The position numbers and the translations under genes were made by a program. From JBDTZF01 sp040005265 (lineage in GTDB: Bacteria > Verrucomicrobiota > Verrucomicrobiia > Chthoniobacterales > UBA10450), in contig JBDTZF010000029.1 in NCBI GenBank assembly GCA_040005265.1, positions 1 through 23,563 of the forward strand: a stretch of 23,563 nucleotides of DNA. Reading direction: 5' to 3'. The notes under the pieces are model-generated. The model had not been told where the DNA came from. It ran no database searches and saw only the letters and a list, made by a program, of their open reading frames with translations. This document shows, in pieces, positions 13,290 to 21,147 of this stretch. Every line of letters begins with the position of its first letter. The first letter of the stretch is position 1.

Positions 13290-14780
13290 TTGGAATCCCC
13301 GGTTCTAAGCGTAGCGCAAATGCGCGAAGCGGAAGAGGCAGCTTTAGGGCGCGGCGCAAACGTTGAAGCGCTGATGGAAGCAGCCGGCGCAGGCATTGCG
13401 CGCACGGTGAGCAGATTTTTTCCGCACCCGGGCAGGTGCATTGTTTTTGCCGGCAAAGGTCACAACGGCGGCGACGCGCTGGTGGCCGCGGAACATTTGA
13501 AGCGTGCCGGATGGAAGATCGACATCTGTCCCGCGTTTCCCGAAGCGGACAGCAGCGAACTCACCCGCAAAAAACTGAAGGCGCTTAACGAAGCGCCGGA
13601 AAATCCCATGCCCCCCGGCACGCGAACCACGCAGCGCCTGATTGTTCTCGATGGTTTGTTGGGCGTAGGCGCCAGTCGCCTCTTGCGCGAACCGATTCGC
13701 ACTTGTGCGGCAAAAATCAATCGGTTGCACCGCGAAGAAAACGCATTCGTTTTCGCTGTCGATCTTCCCACTGGCCTGGATGGTCATTCCGGCGAAGCCG
13801 ATCCGGATTGCGTCCAGGCCGATTGCACAATCACGATCGGTTTCGCCAAACATGGCCTGATTGAAGACGCCGCACTCGATATTGTTGGCCGGCTTGAAGT
13901 CGTTCCCCTGCCCGAGCTCACGCCACCGGATGCCGCCCGTGCCGAAACGCTGAGCGCCGCCCATTCGATGCGGTCGCTTTTACCGCAGCGGAAATTCGGC
14001 GCCTATAAGAATCAGTTTAAGCGTATCGGCGTTGTGGCTGGGTCGAAAGGATTTGTCGGCGCGGCGTTGATGACGACACAAGGAGCGTTGCGAGCCGGCG
14101 CCGGACTCGTTGAAGTTTTCGTCCCCGAAGATATCTATCCGATTGTCGCCGCGTCTGCGCCACAGGAAGCGATGGTCAAATCCATTCGCTCGTATCGCGT
14201 CCTGCTCGATCACGATGGCATCGACATTTGGGCGGTCGGGCCGGGCCTTGGCTTGTCGCACAGCAGCGATATTTTGAAATTCATCGAACGCGACGAGCGC
14301 CCGATGATTGTCGATGCGGATGGATTGAACATTCTGGCGGATAAGATCGACATCTTGAAACAATGCCGCGGTCACCGCCTGGTCACGCCGCATCCCGGGG
14401 AAATGAAGCGACTGCTCGATCCGGGCAGGATGTCGCGCGCCGGCATCGCGAAAAATTTTTGCGAGCAATTTCCAGTCACGCTTCTGTTCAAGGGAAGCCG
14501 CACGATCGTGGCCGAGCGCAATCGCCCGTTGAGTTACAACACGACGGGAAATCCCGGAATGGCCACGGGTGGAATGGGCGACATTCTCACCGGCGTGTGC
14601 GCCGGTTTGCTCGGTCAAAATCTCCCGCTCTACGATGCGGCCCGTCTCGGCGCGTGGACTTGCGGGCGCGCCGCCGAAATCGCGGTTTTTCATTCCGGCG
14701 CCAGCGAGCAATCACTCCTCGCCACCGACGTCCTCGATCATCTCGGAGACGCCTTTAACGATTTACAAAACTCGTTCTAA
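13290..14780 (+). CDS. nnr: Bifunctional NAD(P)H-hydrate epimerase / ADP-dependent NAD(P)H-hydrate dehydratase
   Basis: This enzyme repairs hydrated NAD(P)H: the N-terminal domain epimerises R- and S-NAD(P)HX and the C-terminal domain dehydrates S-NAD(P)HX using ADP. The 496 residues match the fused form. The epimerase half has GKGHNGGDALV (55-65), LDGLLGVGASR (120-130) and AVDLPTGLDG (156-165). The dehydratase half has VVAGSKGFVGAAL, AVGPGLGLS, VDADGLNIL, VTPHPGEM and GNPGMATGGMGDILTG. The phosphate loop of the epimerase reads GKGHNGGDA rather than the common GxGNNGGDG, two substitutions that deserve notice, whereas the dehydratase signature is intact. Start is TTG with a strong GGAGG site, immediately after the amidase TGA, as the last gene of the packed run. 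Confidence 0.95.
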   Translation: MESPVLSVAQMREAEEAALGRGANVEALMEAAGAGIARTVSRFFPHPGRCIVFAGKGHNGGDALVAAEHLKRAGWKIDICPAFPEADSSELTRKKLKALNEAPENPMPPGTRTTQRLIVLDGLLGVGASRLLREPIRTCAAKINRLHREENAFVFAVDLPTGLDGHSGEADPDCVQADCTITIGFAKHGLIEDAALDIVGRLEVVPLPELTPPDAARAETLSAAHSMRSLLPQRKFGAYKNQFKRIGVVAGSKGFVGAALMTTQGALRAGAGLVEVFVPEDIYPIVAASAPQEAMVKSIRSYRVLLDHDGIDIWAVGPGLGLSHSSDILKFIERDERPMIVDADGLNILADKIDILKQCRGHRLVTPHPGEMKRLLDPGRMSRAGIAKNFCEQFPVTLLFKGSRTIVAERNRPLSYNTTGNPGMATGGMGDILTGVCAGLLGQNLPLYDAARLGAWTCGRAAEIAVFHSGASEQSLLATDVLDHLGDAFNDLQNSF

Positions 14781-14835
14781 GGGCATTCGATTAAGATGTT
14801 GAACGAGCACGACGCCTTAGATTAGTTTTCGTGTC

Positions 14836-15261
14836 ATGGCCCCCTGGTTTTGGTACGCAGTGGTCGCGGCAGTCCTTTATGGCGCGCACCAAATCTTCAC
14901 ACGCCTTGCCTCCGAAACTATCGGTGATGGTCTGGGCGGCTTTGTGGTGGAGGCGAGCGCAGCATTGTCGATCCTGCTTTATCTCGCGTTTTTGTGGATA
15001 AGCGGGCGATGGAATCAGAAATTCAGCATGCCTGGCTTCAACTATTCCGTAATCACCGGAATTTGCGTTGGAGCAGGCACGATCGCATTCTTTCTGTTGT
15101 TTCAGAAAGGCGGACCGCTTTCCTCTGTTCCCGCCATCCTCGCTGGCGGCGCGGCGATCATGGCGATCGCCGGGATTTTGTTCTTTCGCGAACCAATGTC
15201 ATGGCAGCGACTTCTCGGTGTCGCGTTCGCGATAATCGGATTGTTTTTCTTGCGCCGCTAA
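14836..15261 (+). CDS. EamA/DMT-type small membrane transporter
   Basis: A 141-residue integral membrane protein equal to one EamA repeat. It has about five hydrophobic helices (around 5-18, 33-55, 70-90, 95-117, 121-138) and the family's C-terminal pattern IAGILFFREPMSWQRLLGV, followed by AIIGLFFLRR. Small EamA proteins belong to the drug/metabolite transporter superfamily, and likely pair as homodimers. The substrate cannot be told. The gene is 55 bases after the NAD(P)HX repair gene, with no obvious terminator between, so readthrough is possible. Confidence 0.85.
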   Translation: MAPWFWYAVVAAVLYGAHQIFTRLASETIGDGLGGFVVEASAALSILLYLAFLWISGRWNQKFSMPGFNYSVITGICVGAGTIAFFLLFQKGGPLSSVPAILAGGAAIMAIAGILFFREPMSWQRLLGVAFAIIGLFFLRR

Positions 15262-15320
15262 CTGAGGGGCGTCCTGGCGACGACTTGCAAAATGGGTTTT
15301 GATCACCGACTAACCGGCGA

Positions 15321-16181
15321 ATGGATCTTCAACCCGAAACCGTTGGGCCAGAGCGCGAAAGCTTCCTGACCCGCGCGAAGAAGGCACTCGGGCCGCTTGG
15401 AGTTGTGGCGGTGTTGATAGCGAAGTTTTTCGCGAAGTTGAAATTTTTCATTCTGCCCGCGCTGAAATTTCTGCCGGTCTTCCTGAAATCGGGCGGCACC
15501 ATGCTGCTCTCCATCTGGATTTACGCGACGATCTGGGGCTGGAAATTCGCCGTCGGCTTCGTGCTCCTCATGTTCGTTCATGAGTGCGGACATCTGATTG
15601 TTGCAAAAAAATTCGGTCTGAAAGTGACCGCGCCGGTTTTCATTCCGTTCATGGGCGCATTCATCTTGTTAAAAGATCAGCCGCGCAATGCCTGGATGGA
15701 AGCGTGTGTTGGAATCGGCGGGCCGATTCTTGGGTCAATCGGCGCGCTCGTTTGCAACTCGATAGGCGAAATGACCGACACTCCGATTTTCTTCGCACTC
15801 GCCGCGTCCGGTTACTTTCTCAATCTTTTTAATCTGACCCCGGTTGGAATGCTCGACGGCGGCCGCATTGTGAGCGCAATGTCACGCTGGCTCTGGATTC
15901 CGGGCTTTGCCGTGCTCATCTGGCTCGGCTGGCAATACCCGAATTTCATTATCTGGCTCATTATTCTTCTGTCCTTGCCGCGCCTCTATTCTCTTTTCCG
16001 CAAACGGACCGAGGAAGAGCAACGCTATTTCGAGGTAACGCCTGCTCAGCGCTGGACGATGTCGATCCTCTACTTCGGGCTCATTGCCATTTTACTTTTT
16101 GGGATGCACATGGCTCAGGAGGACTTGAATAATTACGGTGTGCGTCCTCACAACAAGACAGACGCGCCGCTGGTGCAATAA
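15321..16181 (+). CDS. Site-2 protease family (M50) membrane metalloprotease
   Basis: The protein is an intramembrane zinc protease of 286 residues. The HExxH motif is H87-E88-C-G-H91 (FVHECGHLIVAKKFG), and the second site is N171-L-T-P174 with LDGG at 178-181 (LFNLTPVGMLDGGRI). Both lie in predicted membrane helices, as in S2P relatives. There are about seven hydrophobic stretches. There is no PDZ domain, which sets it apart from RseP. It resembles the compact S2P-like family without a known partner. Such proteases release membrane-bound regulators or degrade membrane proteins; the substrate here is not visible. A 59-bp gap separates it from the EamA gene, so they may form a unit. Confidence 0.92.
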   Translation: MDLQPETVGPERESFLTRAKKALGPLGVVAVLIAKFFAKLKFFILPALKFLPVFLKSGGTMLLSIWIYATIWGWKFAVGFVLLMFVHECGHLIVAKKFGLKVTAPVFIPFMGAFILLKDQPRNAWMEACVGIGGPILGSIGALVCNSIGEMTDTPIFFALAASGYFLNLFNLTPVGMLDGGRIVSAMSRWLWIPGFAVLIWLGWQYPNFIIWLIILLSLPRLYSLFRKRTEEEQRYFEVTPAQRWTMSILYFGLIAILLFGMHMAQEDLNNYGVRPHNKTDAPLVQ

Positions 16182-16260
16182 ATCCGGTAATCCGGCAACG
16201 AATCAGCTTTGGGTCTTGCGAAAGGTCATTTCCGTCATACATCGATAACAGCCCATTCAT

Positions 16261-17187
16261 ATGGACAAGCGCCTGGGCAATCACATGGAAAAAATCCGGC
16301 CGTTTCTCGTTAGTCTGCTATTTGTCACTCTGTCGGCGCGCTTCGTTATCGCGGCGGAAGAAAAAATATCCACAACCACGCCCCAAGATGAGACTACGCT
16401 AGATCTTGTTTCAACCGAGAGCACCTACACGCTAAGCAGCGATTTTAAGAATGAATCGCGGCTCGGTCACGGCGATTCGTTCTACAACGATTTTAACTTC
16501 GATCGTCGCTTCTTGATCACCGGGAAGTGGTATTTTCGTGCCGGCGTAGAATACGAGCGCTACGATTTCGGAGGGTCGGACAACGGAATGCCCGACCACT
16601 TGCAAGCAGCCTCCAGCCACGTGGCGGTCGAATACGTGGTGCACGATTTTCCGGGTATTCTGCTCGAGCTCGACCCGGGCTTTTATTTTCAGAACCGGAT
16701 TAGCAGCGATGCTTTCGACGTCCGGTTGAAGGCTTTCGTCGCCTTCCCGCTCAAGAAGGACAAGGTCTTCGGCGCCATCGGAATCGGCGGCGCGCTCTAC
16801 CAGGACCCGGTGATCGCTCCCGGCGGCGGCATCATCTGGCTCATCTCAGACAAGTTGCGACTGGATGGGGTGATCCCGAAACCGGCGCTTGTTTACCAGC
16901 CGAACGCCGACTGGAAGTTCCAGATTCTCGGTGAACTGGTTTACGAAAGCTTTCGCACGGACGATGTGATAACGCCTTTACACAAGCTGCAGGTCCACAA
17001 CGCGGTGGTGCAATACAACGAAGACCGGGCTGGCGTTCAGGTGACTTATTCCGGGTTTAGACCGTTCAAGATTAGCGCCGGCGCAGGTTATACCGCGGTT
17101 CGCGACTTCGATTTCTTTCGCCACGGCGTGCGCGAACGCCTGGATCCGGCGCCTTACTTCCGATTTGCGATCGACGCGCGGTTTTAG
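16261..17187 (+). CDS. Outer-membrane beta-barrel-like protein (DUF6268 type)
   Basis: The 308-residue protein has a signal peptide and a C-terminal aromatic residue (RFAIDARF), the usual signal for BAM-mediated insertion. From the second ATG (16285) the signal reads MEKIRPFLVSLLFVTLSARF, with a plausible cleavage near VIAAEE, so 16285 may be the true start. The body alternates short polar/aromatic strands (GKWYFRAGVEYERYDFGG, VAVEYVVHDFPGILLELD, AFVAFPLKKDKVFGAIGIGG), which is typical of a barrel of about 10-12 strands. I call it DUF6268-like from this pattern. The cargo is unknown. It is convergent with the SCP2-domain gene, and an inverted repeat between them starts four bases after its stop. 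Confidence 0.8.
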   Translation: MDKRLGNHMEKIRPFLVSLLFVTLSARFVIAAEEKISTTTPQDETTLDLVSTESTYTLSSDFKNESRLGHGDSFYNDFNFDRRFLITGKWYFRAGVEYERYDFGGSDNGMPDHLQAASSHVAVEYVVHDFPGILLELDPGFYFQNRISSDAFDVRLKAFVAFPLKKDKVFGAIGIGGALYQDPVIAPGGGIIWLISDKLRLDGVIPKPALVYQPNADWKFQILGELVYESFRTDDVITPLHKLQVHNAVVQYNEDRAGVQVTYSGFRPFKISAGAGYTAVRDFDFFRHGVRERLDPAPYFRFAIDARF

Positions 17188-17191
17188 AATT

Positions 17192-17238
17192 AACCACGAA
17201 TAGACACGAATTCGTGTTCATTGTGTCCATTCGTGGTT
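17192..17238. repeat. Solo 47-bp 'aaccacgaat' inverted repeat
   Basis: The arms read AACCACGAATAGACACGAAT on the left and end CCATTCGTGGTT on the right, with TTCGTGTTCATTGTGT between. The outer ten bases pair perfectly and several further positions pair across the middle. It is the same repeat that bounds the GxxExxY remnant at 9172-9505, but here without any gene. It sits between the stops of the convergent beta-barrel and SCP2 genes (four and seven bases away), where its hairpin could also end transcription in both directions. Confidence 0.7.
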
Positions 17239-17245
17239 GAAATTT

Positions 17246-17689
17246 CTAAGGAAAGATCTCGTCGAGCTTGCGTGCTACGGCCTGGCTGCCGCGGACCTTT
17301 AAACGCCCGGTCATAAAAGCCCACGTTCCCTTCAGTTTGCCGTTCGAGAGCGCGACCCAGGTCTGATCGCTGGCGATGAAGGTGACGTTGGGATTGTCGA
17401 TCTTCCCCCGGTCCATCTTGAACTTGCCGTCGTTGATCTCGAGCCACCATTGACCCCCGTTCGGTCCGCTCAATTCCCACTGGTAGCGAGCATGAAGGCC
17501 TTTGGCCTTTTCCGCGTGAAAATTCTGGCGCATTCCATCGAACACGTCCTGCGGTGTCACATTGTCAGGCTCAGCCGTAGTGGCCGCGAAAACGCTCGAG
17601 CAGAGGGCCGTTGCGATTGCCGCTGCCAGAAAAGAGACGCGCGTTTTCACAGGAGATTTATGTACTGAAATCGCAGCAGAGGCGTTCAT
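17246..17689 (-). CDS. Exported SCP2 sterol-binding domain protein
   Basis: A 147-residue protein with a signal-peptide-like N-terminus (after MNASAAISVHKSP: VSFLAAAIATALCSSVFA) followed by an SCP2-type domain (about 45-147): DVFDGMRQNFHAEKAKG, YQWELSGPNGGQWWLEINDG, NVTFIASDQTWVALSNGK and the C-terminal AFMTGRLKVRGSQAVARKLD. SCP2 domains bind hydrophobic ligands such as lipids in a tunnel; the exact ligand is unknown. The ATG at 17689 is preferred over a TTG at 17725 that directly follows the upstream stop, because the longer form only adds a charged, unstructured leader. It lies in the same orientation as the GreA-like gene, 36 bases downstream of its stop, so they are probably cotranscribed. 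Confidence 0.85.
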   Translation of the reverse strand: MNASAAISVHKSPVKTRVSFLAAAIATALCSSVFAATTAEPDNVTPQDVFDGMRQNFHAEKAKGLHARYQWELSGPNGGQWWLEINDGKFKMDRGKIDNPNVTFIASDQTWVALSNGKLKGTWAFMTGRLKVRGSQAVARKLDEIFP

Positions 17690-17725
17690 CTGCCTTGCCG
17701 AGGTGCGGCTCGGCAGGGAGCACAA

Positions 17726-19606
17726 TCAGGCTGAGGCTGTTTCGAATTCAGCGAGCGACGGATCCGGCTCGGCCTCGTCGCGCGGCGCCGCTTTGATTGA
17801 AACAATCCTGAACTTCTCCGTACCATTCTCGGTATTCATCGAAATAACTTCATCGGCCGCGTGACCCAGTAGTGCCTGGCCGATTGCTGTTTGATACGAA
17901 ATGATATGCCGGTCTGGATCGCCGTCCCACACACCGAGGATGGTGTACGTTTCTTCCTTACCGGAATCCTTCTCCCGTAACGTGACTACCGTGCCAATCG
18001 AGACCCGCGTCGTATCCGGGTTTTCGAACGACGTCCCTCGTGCGTTTTGCAGGGCTTGCTCGAGCTCGGACTTTCGCCGCATGAGTACTGCCTGCATTTG
18101 CTTGGCTGCTTTGTACTCAAAATTTTCGCTCAAATCGCCGTAGGAACGGGCGAGCGCGATTTCCTTCGTGTTCTCTGGGATTTTCTTTTTAATCAACTCC
18201 TCGTATTCGGCGCGCCGTTTTTCCAGGCTGCTCCAGGAGACAACCAGCGCCGCAACTTTTTCCTCCGGCTGCGCACCAGTAATTACAATCTCCAGCTCGG
18301 GATAAAGTTTAACGATCCGCGCCAGGAGCGAGCGTTTAGTGAGCTCGTCGAATAACGGGCTGAGTTGAAGGCGCCGCAGAGCATCGCGAGCGACACCGAC
18401 ATCCGCGTTCGCAAAAATATCAGTCAGTAGTTGCCGGTCGTCGACCAGCACTCGCTGCAACTTGCTGTTCCGGCCGGTGCCGCTGTGCTGTTCCCTCTCG
18501 AGCGCGGACAAAATCGCGGTCAACAATTCGGGCGTGATGAGTTCGGGCCATTCATCGCGGTCGCCGCATAACCAGACCAACACCTCGCAGGTGGCGGAAT
18601 GTTCGCGGATGCTCCGCTCAAGGGCGGTGCGCAGTTCCGCCTGTAATCCGGCATCGGTAAAAAGGCGCGGGATTTGCGCCACCATTCGGCCCGTCTTCGC
18701 CTGCATCAATTGCAACGCACGAACAGTCCAACGATCGCCCAGCGTAGCCGGCAAAGCATGCAGTACCCGCTTTTCCTTGGCGGCCGGTAATTTGGGCAGC
18801 ACTGAAATCAACCGCGTCTCTTCATCCAGGATTAACTTTCCAAGGGTAAAGCCGACACGCGTACTGTGGAGTTGCGGAACGTGTTCCAATAAATCGTCGC
18901 GGTTAAGGATCAGCTCGAAGGCCAGCCCGGGATGCAGTTTCTGATTGCGCGCCGCGACATTTTCAACCGTCGCTACAACCGGCTGCAACTGTTTCTGCGG
19001 ATCTTTAAATTGCTCGTGAAATTTCACGATTTCCTCGAGGGCCGCGATCTGCTCGCGGGGCTGGCGCGCTTGAAGAAACGCGGCGATCAGTTCATCGGCT
19101 TGGGAAACCCCTTCGCCGCGCAGTTGGATCGGCTCGCTTTTCTTTGCCGGAATGGAAAATTCGCCGCTGGTCTTGAGTTGCTTCTTAGCCGATTCCCACC
19201 AGCGTTTCCACTCCGCCTCGGTGAACACGTCGCCGATTAACCATTCGCCGATTTGTTGCGGTGTGGCCTCGCCTTCCAGGCTTTCCAAAATGTTTCGCAT
19301 CAGCGCGACCGGATCTTCCTTGGCCAATTGCTTGGTCGCTTTCAGGTCGTTTGCTTTTTTCGCCAGAAAATGCCCGGGCGGAATCACCGCCACGTTTTCT
19401 CCGGCGTACTGCAGCTGCATCGGGTGATGTTTTTTTCCCGCGAAATCGATGACGATTTGATTGAGCAGAAGGTTCCACTCCGCCACCCGCCCAAAGCCCC
19501 AGCTCTTGTGAAGACAAAAAACTCCCGGCCGAAGTTTAGCGAGTCGCTCGGCAGCTTTAAAAGTGAGTTTGCCCGATTCGACGAGCTTTTGAAGTTCCGC
19601 GTCCAT
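17726..19606 (-). CDS. GreA/GreB-family transcription elongation factor with long N-terminal extension
   Basis: The last 170 of 626 residues are a full Gre factor. A coiled coil (about 460-525) carries the acidic tip in SYGDLSENFEYKAA, with D501 and E504 matching the catalytic Asp/Glu of GreA. It is followed by an FKBP-like C-terminal domain (TVVTLREKDSGKEETYTILG, then ISYQTAIGQALLGHAADEV). Gre factors enter the RNA polymerase secondary channel and stimulate cleavage of backtracked RNA. Ordinary GreA is about 158 residues. Here some 450 residues precede it: a small beta domain (KSWGFGRVAEWNLLLNQIVI, about 33-52), then a long helical region with repeated LL/AL patterns resembling HEAT or TPR-like solenoids. 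This layout is seen in Verrucomicrobiota/Chlamydiota-type Gre proteins. The role of the extension is unknown. The start is the ATG at 19606, divergent from terC. Confidence 0.9.
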   Translation of the reverse strand: MDAELQKLVESGKLTFKAAERLAKLRPGVFCLHKSWGFGRVAEWNLLLNQIVIDFAGKKHHPMQLQYAGENVAVIPPGHFLAKKANDLKATKQLAKEDPVALMRNILESLEGEATPQQIGEWLIGDVFTEAEWKRWWESAKKQLKTSGEFSIPAKKSEPIQLRGEGVSQADELIAAFLQARQPREQIAALEEIVKFHEQFKDPQKQLQPVVATVENVAARNQKLHPGLAFELILNRDDLLEHVPQLHSTRVGFTLGKLILDEETRLISVLPKLPAAKEKRVLHALPATLGDRWTVRALQLMQAKTGRMVAQIPRLFTDAGLQAELRTALERSIREHSATCEVLVWLCGDRDEWPELITPELLTAILSALEREQHSGTGRNSKLQRVLVDDRQLLTDIFANADVGVARDALRRLQLSPLFDELTKRSLLARIVKLYPELEIVITGAQPEEKVAALVVSWSSLEKRRAEYEELIKKKIPENTKEIALARSYGDLSENFEYKAAKQMQAVLMRRKSELEQALQNARGTSFENPDTTRVSIGTVVTLREKDSGKEETYTILGVWDGDPDRHIISYQTAIGQALLGHAADEVISMNTENGTEKFRIVSIKAAPRDEAEPDPSLAEFETASA

Positions 19607-19610
19607 TGAC

Positions 19611-19626
19611 GGGACAGATATGTCCC
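19611..19626. other. Short inverted repeat in the gre-terC divergent region
   Basis: GGGACA, four bases GATA, TGTCCC: 6-bp arms placed five bases ahead of the GreA-like start codon on one strand and about 125 bases ahead of the TerC start on the other. It could be an operator or a small leader hairpin. With a single copy and no known matching regulator, this is weak. The rest of the 143-bp region shows no recognisable riboswitch. Confidence 0.25.
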
Positions 19627-19749
19627 ATGTGACTTATACCTCGGCGCGCGCTTTTATCAACGTCTGCGCCGCAATTGGCAAAAAAAGGAGAAACAAACTT
19701 CTGCAGTTTCCGATTGCCGCGAGGCGCACCTCATGAAAACCTGCCCGCG

Positions 19750-20685
19750 GTGACGACGAGTATCTGGTTCTGGATTGCATTTCATATCGGCGTCTTCATC
19801 GCAATCGGGATCGACCTGATCACGTTCAAGCGACGCGAGCGCGAATTAAGCATGCGCGCCGCTGCGCAGCGAAGTGTGCTGTGGATCCTCGTCTCGCTCG
19901 CCTTCAATCTTCTGGTCTGGCACGTCAAAGGACCTGATCACGGTCTCGATTTTCTCGCTGGCTATCTTATCGAGTACTCCCTCAGCGCCGATAACATTTT
20001 CGTCTTCGTCCTGATTTTCACTCATTTCCAAGTGCCGCGGCATGCCCAGCATCGGGTCCTGGTTTGGGGAATTCTGGGGGCGTTGGTCATGCGGGGAGTG
20101 ATGATTTTGTGCGGCATCGCCCTGGTCCAACGGTTCCATTTTATTCTCTATCTTTTCGGCGTGCTCCTTCTTTTCAGCGCGGCGCGAATGTTCTTCGCAA
20201 AACACACGCCGCAGGGTTTCCATGAAAACCTGGCCATACGTGTGACCCGGCGCATTTTTCCAATAACATCTGATTTCCACGGCGAGCACTTCAAAGCGCG
20301 GATCGCAGGCCACTGGATGATGACGCCGCTCGCTTTAACCATGATCGTGATCGAAGTCATGGATCTGGTCTTCGCAATCGATTCGATCCCCGCAATCTTT
20401 GCGATCACGCGCGATCCATTCATCGTTTATACGTCGAATATCTGCGCAATCCTTGGCCTGCGCTCGCTTTATTTCCTTCTGGCTAATTTGATGGATCGCT
20501 TCATCTATCTCAAAAACGGACTCTCGATCGTTCTGGCTTTTATCGGTCTCAAAATGATCGTGGCCGATTTCGTCCCACTTCCAACCGGCGTCTCACTCCT
20601 CATCATCCTTGCCATCCTCGCCACCACGGTCGCCGTTTCCATGTTGATCACACATCACCGGAGTAAAACCCGGAGACCCCAATGA
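19750..20685 (+). CDS. TerC/Alx family membrane protein
   Basis: An integral membrane protein of 311 residues from the GTG at 19750 (MTTSIWFWIAFHIGVFIAIG), which fits the family's usual N-terminus better than the TTG at 19675, 25 codons upstream. Nine or so hydrophobic helices are visible. Signature segments are GYLIEYSLSADNIFVF (71-86) and VIEVMDLVFAIDSIPAIFAI (190-209), each with the acidic residues in the membrane thought to bind metal, then TSNICAILGLRSLYFLLANL. TerC/Alx proteins export manganese or help metallate secreted enzymes. E. coli alx is governed by a manganese/pH riboswitch, which I do not see here. The gene is followed at 48 bases by the TIGR04073 protein gene in the same direction. 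Confidence 0.93.
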   Translation: MTTSIWFWIAFHIGVFIAIGIDLITFKRRERELSMRAAAQRSVLWILVSLAFNLLVWHVKGPDHGLDFLAGYLIEYSLSADNIFVFVLIFTHFQVPRHAQHRVLVWGILGALVMRGVMILCGIALVQRFHFILYLFGVLLLFSAARMFFAKHTPQGFHENLAIRVTRRIFPITSDFHGEHFKARIAGHWMMTPLALTMIVIEVMDLVFAIDSIPAIFAITRDPFIVYTSNICAILGLRSLYFLLANLMDRFIYLKNGLSIVLAFIGLKMIVADFVPLPTGVSLLIILAILATTVAVSMLITHHRSKTRRPQ

Positions 20686-20733
20686 ATCTTGTTGCCTCCC
20701 GGCTCGAAACTGTTTAATTCTTTTTCAGCGCCC

Positions 20734-21138
20734 ATGAAACATTTCCTTGTCGCCGCCCTGGTCGCAGGTTTTTCCACCGCTCTGCTGGCCGATATTCAGG
20801 ACCCGCCGTCAAACGATTACGGCCCGACTCGCAAACTTGGCCGCGGGCTCTCGAATTTCTTTCTGGCTCCGGCCGAGGTCTTCGTAACGGTTGGCACGGT
20901 CAACACCAACGAGGGCAATTCCGCAGCGTTCGGGTACGGCATGGTGCGAGGGTTTGGCCGCTCGTTTGCCCGGCACGGAGCCGGTCTGCTTGAAATATTG
21001 ACCTTCCCATTTCCGGTGTGGCGCCAGAGTTATTATCCGATGCTTCCTCCGGATGTTCCATACATCCACGCCGGTTATTCGGAATTCCCGCCCGAACTGG
21101 GTAACGAATCCAAATATCCTTACGTCCGGGATTACTAA
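20734..21138 (+). CDS. TIGR04073-type exosortase-associated small secreted protein
   Basis: A 134-residue exported protein from the ATG at 20734 (MKHFLVAALVAGFSTALLAD, with cleavage near residue 18). The body has RKLGRGLSNFFLAPAEVFVT, EGNSAAFGYGMVRGFGRSFA, GAGLLEILTFPFPVW and a tail of Pro/Tyr repeats (YPMLPPDVPYI, then FPPELG). These match the TIGR04073 family, named from its co-occurrence with exosortase/PEP-CTERM sorting in Verrucomicrobiota and relatives. Its function is unknown. No exosortase or PEP-CTERM substrate lies in the window, so the link cannot be tested here. The frame is open upstream to a TTG at 20689, but that start would precede the signal peptide by 15 residues. Confidence 0.82.
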   Translation: MKHFLVAALVAGFSTALLADIQDPPSNDYGPTRKLGRGLSNFFLAPAEVFVTVGTVNTNEGNSAAFGYGMVRGFGRSFARHGAGLLEILTFPFPVWRQSYYPMLPPDVPYIHAGYSEFPPELGNESKYPYVRDY

Positions 21139-21147
21139 ATAAATATC

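Noticed and set aside
13980..14711. Open frame of 243 codons opposite the dehydratase half of nnr
   Set aside because: The sense strand carries the conserved NAD(P)HX dehydratase motifs; the antisense product is unrecognisable.
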